Positions 6,737-14,368 of a stretch of 22,856 nt of DNA are shown here, piece by piece (positions within the stretch are counted from its first letter, which is position 1; each line of letters opens with the position of its first letter). The notes beneath the pieces were generated by a model. That model saw only the letters and a list, made by a program, of their open reading frames with translations, had not been told where the DNA came from and searched no databases. Where the stretch lies: positions 1 through 22,856 of the forward strand of contig CAZXIY010000016.1 in assembly GCA_964640935.1 (NCBI GenBank), given 5' to 3'. Source of the stretch: CAZXIY01 sp964640935 (lineage in GTDB: Archaea > Thermoplasmatota > Thermoplasmata > Methanomassiliicoccales > Methanomethylophilaceae). Position numbers and translations under genes: made by a program.

Positions 6737-8083
6737 ATGGACGGTAACGTCCTTCCTTCCAAACTACTTTCACGTTTATCGTCTGCGGTGGAGATCATCC
6801 GCAGACATGACTTTATCCAAGTCTATTCGCACAACGATGCCGACGGGCTCGCTTCCGCCGGGATCATCGCGAACGCCCTCGCCAGAGAAGGCAAGGAGTT
6901 CAGAATCACGATATTCAAGATCCTCAGCGAGGAGACCATGCAGACCGTCAGGAGCTGCAACAGCGACTGCATCTTGATCTCGGACCTCGGAGCATCCTAC
7001 ATAAAGGAACTCGAGGCCCTCGGCAAGGACGTCGTCGTTCTCGACCACCACACGGTCATCGACGATTCCGACAAGATCTGCTATGTCAACCCGCATCTGT
7101 TCGGGATAGACGGTATGACCGAGGGGTGCGGATCCACATTGTCGCTTCTGTTCTCCGTTCAGATGAACGAACGCAACTGGGACCTCGTGCAGATCGCGAT
7201 GGGCGGTATAGCCGGGGACAGACAGCACATAAGAGGGATGCTCGGTCTCAACGACTACCTTCTGAAAGAGGGCACGGAGAGGGGCTTCGTATCCGTCGGC
7301 GACGGATCGCTCATACCGACCGGGCCGCTGTCCAGATCGCTCTACCTTTCCACCGACCCCTATGTCCGCGGCGTGAGCGGCAATCAGGAGAGTGTAATGA
7401 AGATCCTCTCGGAAGCAAGGATATCCCCCGACAAATCGTTCTCCGACCTGACCGATGACGAAAGACGCAGACTGTCGTCGATGCTGGCGATCAAGCTGAC
7501 GGTGCAGGGCGTATCGCAGCAGACGATGACCGAGGTCTCCAGGGTGAGATACTTCCTCAGGGATTGGAAGATGGACGCGGAAACGATGTCTGATCTTCTG
7601 AACGCGTGCGGACGTCTCGAAGTTCAGGGCATAGGCATCGCGATGTGCCTCGGGAGCAGGGACGACCTTCTCAGAGCGATAGAGCTGAACAACGAATACA
7701 AGAACGACGTCCTGGAATCCGTGACGGGCCTGGAGAAGAACGGCCTGAAGCAGATGGAACATATACAGTACTTCAACGCTCCCGCCGGATACAGCGGCGT
7801 GACGTGCGGCATCGCCATGCAGTTCATAGGCGATCACGATAAGCCCACTATAGCGATCAACGCCTCCGACGACATCACGAAGATCTCATCCAGGGGGATG
7901 TGGTGCCAGCTCGACAAAGGCGTTGACCTGGCGGCGGCCATGAGGGACGCTGCGAAATCAGTGGGCGGAGAGGGCGGCGGCCACAAAATAGCCAGCGGTG
8001 CCTCCTTCAAACCCGGTAACGAAGAACTTTTCCTTAAGAACCTGGACACGATTATCGGACAGCAGCTCAGCTGCGCCAAGTGA
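6737..8083 (+). CDS. Archaeal RecJ-like DHH/DHHA1 phosphoesterase (single-strand nuclease)
   Basis: The 448-residue protein has the complete DHH phosphoesterase core: motif I HNDADG (32-37), motif II SDLG with Asp83, motif III DHH (103-105) and motif IV as AGDRQH. A DHHA1 domain ends with GGEGGGH (410-416). Archaeal members act as single-strand DNA or RNA exonucleases, and some bind GINS at the replication fork. Mn-dependent activity is expected because all ligands are present. It follows rps15 by six bases, with GAGG ahead of the ATG, so the two are almost certainly cotranscribed, as in many archaea. Its stop overlaps the convergent Kae1 gene by 17 bp. Whether it is the replisome-associated nuclease or another archaeal RecJ paralogue cannot be decided from sequence alone. 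Confidence 0.92.
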   Translation: MDGNVLPSKLLSRLSSAVEIIRRHDFIQVYSHNDADGLASAGIIANALAREGKEFRITIFKILSEETMQTVRSCNSDCILISDLGASYIKELEALGKDVVVLDHHTVIDDSDKICYVNPHLFGIDGMTEGCGSTLSLLFSVQMNERNWDLVQIAMGGIAGDRQHIRGMLGLNDYLLKEGTERGFVSVGDGSLIPTGPLSRSLYLSTDPYVRGVSGNQESVMKILSEARISPDKSFSDLTDDERRRLSSMLAIKLTVQGVSQQTMTEVSRVRYFLRDWKMDAETMSDLLNACGRLEVQGIGIAMCLGSRDDLLRAIELNNEYKNDVLESVTGLEKNGLKQMEHIQYFNAPAGYSGVTCGIAMQFIGDHDKPTIAINASDDITKISSRGMWCQLDKGVDLAAAMRDAAKSVGGEGGGHKIASGASFKPGNEELFLKNLDTIIGQQLSCAK

Positions 8084-9062
8084 CCTTGACCTCGTCGGTC
8101 CTGAATCTTTGGTCGACCGTCGTATCGTCTATCGTCATCCTAGTGCCCGACGAGTACATCAGATTGCCGAGCCATGCGATCATCGCACCGTTGTCCACGC
8201 AGAACTTCCTGTCCGGAACGTACATCTGAGCTCCGCGCTCCTCGGCCATCTCCTTGATCATCTCTCTGAGGCGGCCGTTCTGAGCCACGCCCCCGCCGAG
8301 AAGGACCTCGTCCTTTCCGACATGGGCCATTGCCCTCTCGGTGACCTCGGCGAGCATTCCGAAACAGGTCTCCTGGACTGAGAACGCTATATCCTCGAGA
8401 CGGCAGCCTTTCTTCTGCAGTGCCAGCGCGGCGGTCATTATCCCGGAGAATGAGATGTCCATCCCCTTCACGGAATACGGCAGCTCGAGGAGCTTCTTTC
8501 CTTCGCGTCCGAGCTTCTCGATGGTCGGCCCGGCGTAGTATCCGAGTCCCAACTCCCTCCCGAGCTTGTCGAACATATTGCCTATGCCGACATCGAGCGT
8601 TTCGCCGAAGATGCGGTACTTGCCGTTGGCGAATGCGATTATCTGGGTATTCCCGCCTGAAGCATAAAGAAGAGCGGGATCGACGCACCCCGTGGTCGCC
8701 CTTCCGATCTCCACGTGAGCGACGCAGTGGTTCACTCCGATTATGGGCTTACCGAGCATCAGCGACAGCGATCTTGCTGCGGTCGCCGCAACGCGGAGAC
8801 ACGGGCCGAGGCCGGGGCCTTTTGAGAATGACACGAGATCGATATCCTTCAGAGATATGCCGGCGTCGTCCACCGCTTTGACGATCAACCCGGGGACGAC
8901 GTCCGCGTGGTGGTTCGCCGCCTCCCTGGGATGGAGTCCGCCCTCAGGCGGTTTGTACATATCGAGATCGTTGGCGAGGATCTTCTTATCCGATTCCGAA
9001 TCCGCGATCCCCACTCCCAGCGTGTGGGCCGTTCCTTCGATCCCGAGTGTTATCATATTCAC
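8067..9062 (-). CDS. kae1: KEOPS subunit Kae1 (tRNA threonylcarbamoyladenosine synthesis), stand-alone
   Basis: This is the Kae1/TsaD ASKHA-fold protein that transfers threonylcarbamoyl to A37 of ANN-decoding tRNAs. It shows GIEGTAHT at the N-terminus, HPREAANHHADV, the metal-binding pair His112/His116 (NHCVAHVEIG), ASGGNTQ (134-140), LLGGGVAQNGRL and CVDNGAMIA near the end. It stops right after the QRFRTDEV-VTWR element at 331 aa. The Bud32 kinase often fused there in Euryarchaeota is absent and must be encoded elsewhere. The start is GTG at 9062, overlapping the preceding gene's TGA by four bases. ATG at 9056 is equally plausible, since many homologues begin with MI-LGIEGTA. It is cotranscribed with the thioredoxin-like gene. 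The 3' end overlaps the DHH gene by 17 bp. Confidence 0.96.
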   Translation of the reverse strand: MNMITLGIEGTAHTLGVGIADSESDKKILANDLDMYKPPEGGLHPREAANHHADVVPGLIVKAVDDAGISLKDIDLVSFSKGPGLGPCLRVAATAARSLSLMLGKPIIGVNHCVAHVEIGRATTGCVDPALLYASGGNTQIIAFANGKYRIFGETLDVGIGNMFDKLGRELGLGYYAGPTIEKLGREGKKLLELPYSVKGMDISFSGIMTAALALQKKGCRLEDIAFSVQETCFGMLAEVTERAMAHVGKDEVLLGGGVAQNGRLREMIKEMAEERGAQMYVPDRKFCVDNGAMIAWLGNLMYSSGTRMTIDDTTVDQRFRTDEVKVTWRS

Positions 9063-9298
9063 TGACCAGCGAGTTCTTTGAGCTTCTTGAGAACGGGGGT
9101 CGCATCCTCGGCGACCCTGACGTCATCCACCACGAGGACCGGGAAACCTTTGTCGAGGACCTCGTAGAACGCTCCCTCCGCCAGACCGTCCACGGTCTCG
9201 ACGTTGATTATCTGGATCTTCAGTCCTTCGGGGAGCCTTTCCTTGACGTAGTCGCATTTCCCGCAGTTATTCTTGGTGAACAGTTTGATCTCTGCCAT
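9059..9298 (-). CDS. Glutaredoxin/thioredoxin-fold protein with CxxC
   Basis: This 79-residue single-domain redox protein begins MAEIKLFTKNNCGKCDYVKE, with the active-site pair Cys12-x2-Cys15 and the cis-proline region GFPVLVVDD. It ends in the usual helix (VLKKLKELAG). It would act as a small cytosolic disulfide reductase or a metal/thiol handler. I chose ATG 9298 because a TATA-like TATTAATC begins 30 bases upstream, implying a leaderless transcript; an in-frame start at 9310 would add MPSD. The stop overlaps the Kae1 GTG start by four bases, so expression is coupled to tRNA modification. Whether the coupling is functional or simply economical is unknown. Confidence 0.85.
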   Translation of the reverse strand: MAEIKLFTKNNCGKCDYVKERLPEGLKIQIINVETVDGLAEGAFYEVLDKGFPVLVVDDVRVAEDATPVLKKLKELAGQ

Positions 9299-9320
9299 GT
9301 CTGACGGCATTATCGTCCGC

Positions 9321-9328
9321 GATTAATA
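9321..9328 (-). promoter_or_regulatory. TATA-like box of the thioredoxin-like/kae1 operon
   Basis: The minus strand reads TATTAATC, beginning 30 bases before the ATG at 9298. This spacing decides the start codon of the small redox protein. Confidence 0.45.
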
Positions 9329-9379
9329 GATTGCCGTAGGACCCTTCGGCCGGTCTGTTCCGCCCGACAACGGCGGCAC

Positions 9380-10879
9380 TCACATACCCTTGCCGCGATT
9401 CCTGAGGCGGAGCTTCTGTCTGGGGCTCTTCTTCATCTCAGAGGTGTATTCGATCGTACCGTCCGAGATCAGCACGTCTATCGCGATCCTGAGCGATGAC
9501 GGTACCGACCCATATCCCATCCTTTCGGAGATCTCTCTGGTGGTCATATCCCCGTCCTTCAGGATACCGACAATAGAACGCATTATCTCCTCCCGAGTAC
9601 GCCGCTGTCCCGTCGTCATTATCTTTTCTGGTACATCGAGGAACGCTTTGTTGATCGGAAGTATGACCGTGAAATACGAACGATCAGCGTCGGTCTCGAA
9701 TACAGGAAGATCGGAACCGTTCTCGCTCATAGATCTTATCATGGTCGGGATCCCCGTGTTCCTTCCCTCGGCAAGACCAAGTTCCTTCAGGAACTCTCCG
9801 ATACGTCTGTTCCTGTACCTCCTTGTCACAAGGTGCCTGTTGCGGAGGTCATCGTCCGATATGCTGCGGAAAGGACCCGGTATGCTGACGATCTCGATCC
9901 TGTCCGGGTACACCGTGATCGTCACCGGTTCGTGTATCTGATAGCTCTTGTGGTATACGGCGTTCGAGATCGCTTCCTCCAATGCTTTGAGAGGATAATT
10001 CGATATGCGATCGGAATCCGGCCTGTCGTCGAGCTTGACCACCTTCTCTTTCAGAACGTAATTGCTCATGTACGCCATCACGTCGATGAGCTGCCTGTCC
10101 AGAGGCCCCGTGAATATCTTCTCTGTCATACCCTCCCCGGTAGGTTCCGGCTTGTCGACGACCTCTATCCTTGCGAACGGGAAGAAATCGTCAGGCCTGT
10201 CGTTGAAGAACATCAGAGCGACGTTCAGAGGTCTCCTACTCTCCTTGGGGCCATCCATGAGATTCATGGATTCCAACAAGTCCTCGAAAGGCATGGACAG
10301 CGACCTTTCATAGAGTTTGCTCTTTATCTCGCGTAAGAATCCCGAAACGAGGGCTGGCTTGATATCCGAGATACTGGCGCTTTCATTCCCCCTGTCATCG
10401 AACGGTATGTCGTCGGACAGACGGAACAATTCCTTCTCTTCTGACGCGTTAGCACGAACGGTGCTTGCCATCTTGCGGATATAGTATGCTTTGTCGCCCC
10501 TCTTATCAGAAAGACTGACAGGGCATTTATACGGGCGGACCCTGCCGCCGGGCACCCATATGACGAACAGATCCTTCCCCTCGAATTCGACATGATCGGA
10601 TTCTGCGAGATATCTGGGCTCGATCCTGTTGCAAAGATCGACAAGATTCCTGTTCATCGAATCTATGGATCCCCTGTCCACCCCGACGACCTCTCTGGAA
10701 CCGCCGCCGTCCCCTATGCCGACGACGATGTATCCTCCGCTGTTATTGTCGATATCGTTGGCGAACGCACATATCGTGTGCATGATCGGTTCCGGATTCC
10801 ACCCCTTCTTGTACTCCACACGAGCGCTCTCAACAGCATTCTCGTCAAGGATCTGGGTTATTGATACGGGTACCGACAT
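9380..10879 (-). CDS. AlbA_2 (Schlafen-like) domain / HATPase_c_4-like transcriptional regulator
   Basis: The 499-residue protein has three parts. An N-terminal AlbA_2 domain (about 1-140) contains ESARVEYKKGW, then GGYIVVGIGDGGG and AYYIRKMAST. A central region of the kind labelled HATPase_c_4 or RecG-like (about 290-405) contains LEEAISNAVYHKSY and a strand pair ending VSIPGPF. A C-terminal winged-helix segment (about 425-499) contains MTTREISERMGYG and a basic tail. Such proteins are usually annotated as putative transcriptional regulators or RecG-like, and some members are linked to stress or phage defence. No helicase motifs are present. It is transcribed alone. Its promoter region is the hexamer repeat at 10893-10934, only 14 bases before the ATG, so expression may depend on repeat number. 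The biochemical role is unknown. Confidence 0.8.
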   Translation of the reverse strand: MSVPVSITQILDENAVESARVEYKKGWNPEPIMHTICAFANDIDNNSGGYIVVGIGDGGGSREVVGVDRGSIDSMNRNLVDLCNRIEPRYLAESDHVEFEGKDLFVIWVPGGRVRPYKCPVSLSDKRGDKAYYIRKMASTVRANASEEKELFRLSDDIPFDDRGNESASISDIKPALVSGFLREIKSKLYERSLSMPFEDLLESMNLMDGPKESRRPLNVALMFFNDRPDDFFPFARIEVVDKPEPTGEGMTEKIFTGPLDRQLIDVMAYMSNYVLKEKVVKLDDRPDSDRISNYPLKALEEAISNAVYHKSYQIHEPVTITVYPDRIEIVSIPGPFRSISDDDLRNRHLVTRRYRNRRIGEFLKELGLAEGRNTGIPTMIRSMSENGSDLPVFETDADRSYFTVILPINKAFLDVPEKIMTTGQRRTREEIMRSIVGILKDGDMTTREISERMGYGSVPSSLRIAIDVLISDGTIEYTSEMKKSPRQKLRLRNRGKGM

Positions 10880-10892
10880 GGCATCAACTCTG

Positions 10893-10934
10893 ACTTAGAC
10901 TTATACTTTAACTTATACTTATACTTAGACTTAG
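10893..10934. repeat. Seven tandem hexamers (ACTTAG/ACTTAT) forming the promoter of the AlbA_2 gene
   Basis: Read on the plus strand the units are ACTTAG, ACTTAT, ACTTTA, ACTTAT, ACTTAT, ACTTAG, ACTTAG: 42 bases with a period of exactly six. On the minus strand they give CTAAGT/ATAAGT units that supply TATA-like TATAAG and TTAAAGTATAAG sequences 26-32 bases before the ATG at 10879. This is where other genes in the window carry their TATA box. The repeat lies in the 69-bp gap between the hydantoinase-family gene and the AlbA_2 gene. Confidence 0.85.
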
Positions 10935-10948
10935 GCTGATGTCAAAGC

Positions 10949-12949
10949 CTATGTTCGATCGGCGAACTTCGCCTTACCGACGGCAGTGACGACGATCTCG
11001 ATCTTCGCGATCTCCTTCCCGCCGTTCACATGCACGCAGCTGTCCTCGTGCTCGTCCACAAATATCTGCACGTCGCCTATGTGGTTGTCCTTGGAACGCT
11101 TCAGAGCGATCTCCTTCCCCTTGGAAACGGCGAACTTCCTCCCGGCATCCAGGGATGAGAAATCCCATGTGCCGTATGACGATTGAACCGAACATCTCGG
11201 ATTCGGCTCCATGCCGAAATGCCTTGCGGGGCGGATGGTCATTAGCACCGATTCGACGATGTGGCCGGCGACGGCCCCGATTGCGTTGCCCACGTCGAAA
11301 TCCTCCGGGAGCACGAGCTTCGCATTGAGTTTCTTCGCCACCGCGGGGAAGTACGCTCTGGCAGGAGCTCCGATGCCTATTATCGGCTTTACGAATCTTA
11401 TGTCGCATCCGTAGTATTCGCTGTCCATGCGGGTTATGAACCTCTTCATGAACTCCTTTCCCACGTCGCTTATCTCGAATGTGCCTATCTGGTCGGTGAC
11501 GACCTTTCTGATCAGGAACGATGCCAACTTGTCTATAACGCGTTCCTTCGCCGCCTTGACGAATATGTCGTCGCTGGTGCCCGCCTTCGCCGCAAGGTAC
11601 TCTACGCCGTATCTTGACGCGTTGACGTTGAATTCGGTGTACGTCCCTTCCGCGTGGAGTATGTCCGTGGGCGTAAGACCGATACGCTGTATCAGCCCCG
11701 CATCCTCCATCTTTGTGGGGTCTAACGCCATAGGATGCGTCCCCATGGCCTCCGCGGCCGTCTTGAGGTTCATCGGACCGTCGGCGAGCATATCGAATAA
11801 CAACTTATCGCGGCCGCTCAGCGTGCCGCCGTCGGAAGCCTTCAGCCTGACGAAGAATTCGATGTCCTGCACCGCGTCCGTGGAATTGGCCATCTCGAAG
11901 TAGCGTCTGTCCTTCCCTGCCGCCACTTCCTTCAGTTTCTCTTCGAGTCCGGGCCATTGGGATGCGGCGATGCAAAGCGGCATCGCGCGTCTGTCGGAAA
12001 GTATGAGCTCCCTGTTGATCACGAGTATCCTGCTGTCGCCGCCGAGGCCGGCTGTGAATATGTTGGCCGCGAGGACCTTCGTGTTCTTTCCTGCGATCGA
12101 TGCTCCGTCCGGGCTTATCACCGGACGTCCGTTCCTCAGGATACCTATGTCGGTCGTTGTACCGCCCATGTCTATGACGACCGCATCGTCGATGCCCGTC
12201 ATTGTCCTCGCCCCGATTATACTGGCGGCGGGGCCGGATATTATCGTTTCCACGGGTCTTTCCACGGCAGATTCCTCGCTCATCAGAGAACCGTCGCCTT
12301 TGACGATCATCAGCGGAGCGCAGATCCCGCGCTCCGAGAATACCCTCTTGACGGAATCTATCAGCTCCCTGATCGCCGGAAGAAGGTTCGCATTCATTAT
12401 CGCCGTGACGGCACGCTCGCTGAAACCGAGATCCGACGACAGCTCGTGGCCGCAGACGACCGGTATTCCCAGGATGCTCTCGGCCAGTTTCTTCAGACGT
12501 ATCTCGTGGTCCGGATTGTACACGCTGAGGAAGCTGGTGATCGCGACCGCATCAACCTCCCCGCGGACGCTTTCCAGGAACTCCCTGACGGATTCTTCGT
12601 CCAGCGGCTCGGTCTGTTTGCCGTATGTATCGTGCCCGCCCTTGACAGATATGTACCTGTCGACGTGGACGGAACCGTCGAATTTGCTGCCGACAGCGAT
12701 GAGGGCTATGCGGCGCCCCTTCCCCTCTACGACGAAGTTCGTCGCCAGAGTGGATGAGAGGGACACCATTGTTATCTTTTTAAGGAGGTCCGGACCGAAA
12801 TTCCTTAGAACGTTGTCGATGCCGACGGAAAGATCGTCGTGCGTAGTCAGCGATTTGTTCTTACACAGGACCTCGTCACTGTCGATGTCCATAATGACGG
12901 CATCCGTGTACGTGCCGCCCGTGTTGAGTCCGAGACCCAGATTGGCCAT
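10949..12949 (-). CDS. Hydantoinase/oxoprolinase (HyuA) family ASKHA protein
   Basis: This 666-residue protein resembles the ATP-dependent hydantoinase A/5-oxoprolinase subunit A family. It has two ASKHA phosphate loops: LNTGGTYTDAV (8-18) at the N-terminus and VIDMGGTTTDIGIL in the middle. The adenosine-side elements GGDSRI and IGIGAPARAYFP follow. The first loop has Asn9 where many bacterial enzymes have Asp. A helical insert around KLLFDMLADGPMNLKTAAEAMG looks like a winged helix. No HyuB partner is beside it, so it may act alone or not as a hydantoinase. The substrate is unknown. A TATA-like TTTATACC begins 27 bases before the ATG, and the palindrome ATGACGTCAT lies immediately upstream of the start. 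The gene is followed by the hexamer-repeat promoter of the next gene. Confidence 0.88.
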   Translation of the reverse strand: MANLGLGLNTGGTYTDAVIMDIDSDEVLCKNKSLTTHDDLSVGIDNVLRNFGPDLLKKITMVSLSSTLATNFVVEGKGRRIALIAVGSKFDGSVHVDRYISVKGGHDTYGKQTEPLDEESVREFLESVRGEVDAVAITSFLSVYNPDHEIRLKKLAESILGIPVVCGHELSSDLGFSERAVTAIMNANLLPAIRELIDSVKRVFSERGICAPLMIVKGDGSLMSEESAVERPVETIISGPAASIIGARTMTGIDDAVVIDMGGTTTDIGILRNGRPVISPDGASIAGKNTKVLAANIFTAGLGGDSRILVINRELILSDRRAMPLCIAASQWPGLEEKLKEVAAGKDRRYFEMANSTDAVQDIEFFVRLKASDGGTLSGRDKLLFDMLADGPMNLKTAAEAMGTHPMALDPTKMEDAGLIQRIGLTPTDILHAEGTYTEFNVNASRYGVEYLAAKAGTSDDIFVKAAKERVIDKLASFLIRKVVTDQIGTFEISDVGKEFMKRFITRMDSEYYGCDIRFVKPIIGIGAPARAYFPAVAKKLNAKLVLPEDFDVGNAIGAVAGHIVESVLMTIRPARHFGMEPNPRCSVQSSYGTWDFSSLDAGRKFAVSKGKEIALKRSKDNHIGDVQIFVDEHEDSCVHVNGGKEIAKIEIVVTAVGKAKFADRT

Positions 12950-12959
12950 ATGACGTCAT
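12950..12959. promoter_or_regulatory. Palindrome ATGACGTCAT at the start of the hydantoinase-family gene
   Basis: This perfect 10-bp inverted repeat abuts the ATG at 12949, at the predicted transcription start of a leaderless message. A bound dimer there would block initiation. It is short enough to be chance. Confidence 0.25.
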
Positions 12960-12968
12960 CGGTTCCGT

Positions 12969-12976
12969 GGTATAAA
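12969..12976 (-). promoter_or_regulatory. TATA-like box of the hydantoinase-family gene
   Basis: The minus strand reads TTTATACC, starting 27 bases before the ATG at 12949. Confidence 0.5.
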
Positions 12977-13019
12977 CAGTGTCGCAGAAGGGGCCAGATG
13001 CCGATAAAACCGTCGCAAC

Positions 13020-13028
13020 TTATAATAA
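13020..13028 (+). promoter_or_regulatory. TATA-like box of tRNA-Val
   Basis: TTATAATAA starts 34 bases before the first base of the mature tRNA, as expected for an archaeal tRNA promoter. Confidence 0.5.
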
Positions 13029-13053
13029 CAGGAAGTGTATCAGGAGAAATACC

Positions 13054-13126
13054 GGGCTCGTGGTCTAGGGGTTATGACGTCACCTTGACATGGTGAAGGT
13101 CGCCGGTTCAAATCCGGCCGGGCCCA
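13054..13126 (+). tRNA. tRNA-Val, anticodon GAC
   Basis: The acceptor GGGCTCG pairs with CGGGCCC (one G-T pair), followed by discriminator A. The anticodon stem TCACC/GGTGA encloses TTGACAT, giving anticodon GAC (codons GUC/GUU). The T-stem GCCGG/CCGGC encloses TTCAAAT. The 73-nt type I tRNA has no intron. The next bases are CTCT, so the CCA end is not encoded, unlike the leucine and serine tRNAs in this window. Confidence 0.95.
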
Positions 13127-13199
13127 CTCTTATAATTACATCAAATCCGACCAGGGTACCCTTTCGCCCGATCTTGTCGCGACCGATGGATGTGCAGTC

Positions 13200-13772
13200 A
13201 TGGATGTCAGACCTGTTCTGGATAGAAAGTTGGATGCGTCCGCGTTCCGCAGTTATTATTGGCTGAAAAGCGAACTTGCAGAGTTCTGCAGAGCGAACGG
13301 CCTACCCTCTTCCGGAAACAAAGAGGAGCTGACTGACAGGATCGCACTCTATCTCGGAACGGGCGAGATAACCAGACAGAAACATATCAGAGGCAAGAAA
13401 GTCATTGTCGGCGAGATCACAGAAGATACGGTGATAGAACCGAATCTGACGTGCTCTGAGAAGCACAGGGCATTCTTCAGGGACAAGATAGGAGAGGGGT
13501 TCTCATTCAATGTGCCTTTCCAGAAATGGCTGAAGGCGAATGCGGGAAAAACATACGGCCAGGCAGTCGCAACTTACTACGAGATCCTCGATGATAGAAA
13601 GGAAAAGAGAACGGTCATCGGCGGGCAGTTCGAATACAACGCATATATCCGCGCGTTCTTCGAGGACAACAGAGGTATGACTCTGCAGCAGGCGATCCTT
13701 TGCTGGAGATACAAGAAGTCGATAAAAGGTCCCAACACATACGAGAAAGGCGACCTGATCGCGCTGAAATGA
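13200..13772 (+). CDS. SAP-domain protein with DUF6434-like C-terminal region
   Basis: The 190-residue protein begins with a SAP-type helix-turn-helix (about 14-55: SYYWLKSELAEFCRANGLPS followed by NKEELTDRIALYL), a motif that usually binds AT-rich DNA. A basic linker (RQKHIRGKKVIV) follows. The rest contains two related segments: HRAFFRDKIGEGFSFNVPFQKWLKAN with KTYGQAV, and YNAYIRAFFEDNRG with MTLQQAILCWR. They look like an internal duplication and resemble the DUF6434 region found with SAP domains, mostly in bacteria. The family name is from memory. A possible TATA-like TTATAATTA lies just after tRNA-Val. The start at 13200 is the first ATG in frame. A role in DNA binding is inferred; no catalytic residues are evident. 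Confidence 0.75.
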   Translation: MDVRPVLDRKLDASAFRSYYWLKSELAEFCRANGLPSSGNKEELTDRIALYLGTGEITRQKHIRGKKVIVGEITEDTVIEPNLTCSEKHRAFFRDKIGEGFSFNVPFQKWLKANAGKTYGQAVATYYEILDDRKEKRTVIGGQFEYNAYIRAFFEDNRGMTLQQAILCWRYKKSIKGPNTYEKGDLIALK

Positions 13773-13861
13773 CGACACAATGGTCGAGATACCGATAAGC
13801 GACGATCGCCTCGCATATGCATCACACCCCTGCATTTAATCAACAATATTTTCGGAAAGCA

Positions 13862-13869
13862 TTTTTATT
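13862..13869 (+). promoter_or_regulatory. TATA-like box of the zinc-ribbon protein gene
   Basis: TTTTTATT begins 28 bases before the ATG at 13890, consistent with a leaderless transcript. Confidence 0.4.
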
Positions 13870-13889
13870 CAGTACACCGTCTAGCATCC

Positions 13890-14330
13890 ATGGGCCTCGG
13901 AAGTTTCTTGAAAAAGGCAGCAATGCAGGACGACGACGTTAAGGCAGCCGTGGCATTGGGCGGACTTGCCAAGAAGGCGGGGAAGGGTATCGCCGGCATA
14001 GGATTCGCTACCAGCGATAAGCTCAAGAAAAAGGATAAAACAGAAGAGGTCGAACCCGCGAAGGAGACCGTCCCGACCGAGAACGCTGTTCCGGCCAAAG
14101 AGACGCCTGCAGCTGTGACAACTGCGGACACAGATTCCATACAGTCCCCGCCGATCGTGGATGTCAACACCCCGACCGCCGGAATAGTCATGTCTTACTC
14201 CCTCGGAACGGTCGAGAATGATGTAAGATGCCCGGAATGCGGTGCAGTGGTCGTGAGCGGGTCGGAGAAATGCCCGGAATGCGACTGTCAGATCGCAGGG
14301 AATCCGGCCGTCAGACGCGGACCCCTTTGA
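13890..14330 (+). CDS. Zinc-ribbon protein with long Pro/Thr/Glu linker
   Basis: This 146-residue protein has three parts. An N-terminal helical basic/amphipathic part (GLGSFLKKAAMQDDDVKAAV, then LAKKAGKGIAGIG) is followed by a low-complexity linker of about 70 residues rich in Glu, Pro, Thr and Ala (about 50-110). A C-terminal zinc ribbon carries CPEC at about 119-122 and a second CPEC about a dozen residues later. The build resembles small archaeal zinc-ribbon proteins of unknown function, in which the ribbon probably docks a protein or membrane-associated partner. No transmembrane helix is evident. The TATA-like TTTTTATT 28 bases upstream supports the start. It lies 38 bp before the radical SAM gene, but that gene has its own TATA box. 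Confidence 0.7.
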   Translation: MGLGSFLKKAAMQDDDVKAAVALGGLAKKAGKGIAGIGFATSDKLKKKDKTEEVEPAKETVPTENAVPAKETPAAVTTADTDSIQSPPIVDVNTPTAGIVMSYSLGTVENDVRCPECGAVVVSGSEKCPECDCQIAGNPAVRRGPL

Positions 14331-14340
14331 GGATAACCGC

Positions 14341-14348
14341 TTTATAGA
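14341..14348 (+). promoter_or_regulatory. TATA-like box of the radical SAM gene
   Basis: TTTATAGA begins 28 bases before the ATG at 14369, inside the 38-bp gap after the zinc-ribbon gene. It supports separate, leaderless transcription of the radical SAM gene. Confidence 0.5.
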
Positions 14349-14368
14349 CTCTTGCCTTTCGGCAGTCC

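Noticed and set aside
6776..7837. 353-codon open frame on the minus strand.
   Set aside because: It is fully antisense to the DHH nuclease, whose motifs are intact; its composition is that of a GC-rich shadow frame.
10893..10934. CRISPR-like array.
   Set aside because: The repeats are contiguous 6-bp units without spacers, so this is a microsatellite-type repeat.
11957..12953. Long open frames (266 and 327 codons) on the plus strand.
   Set aside because: They are antisense to the hydantoinase-family gene and show no domain pattern.
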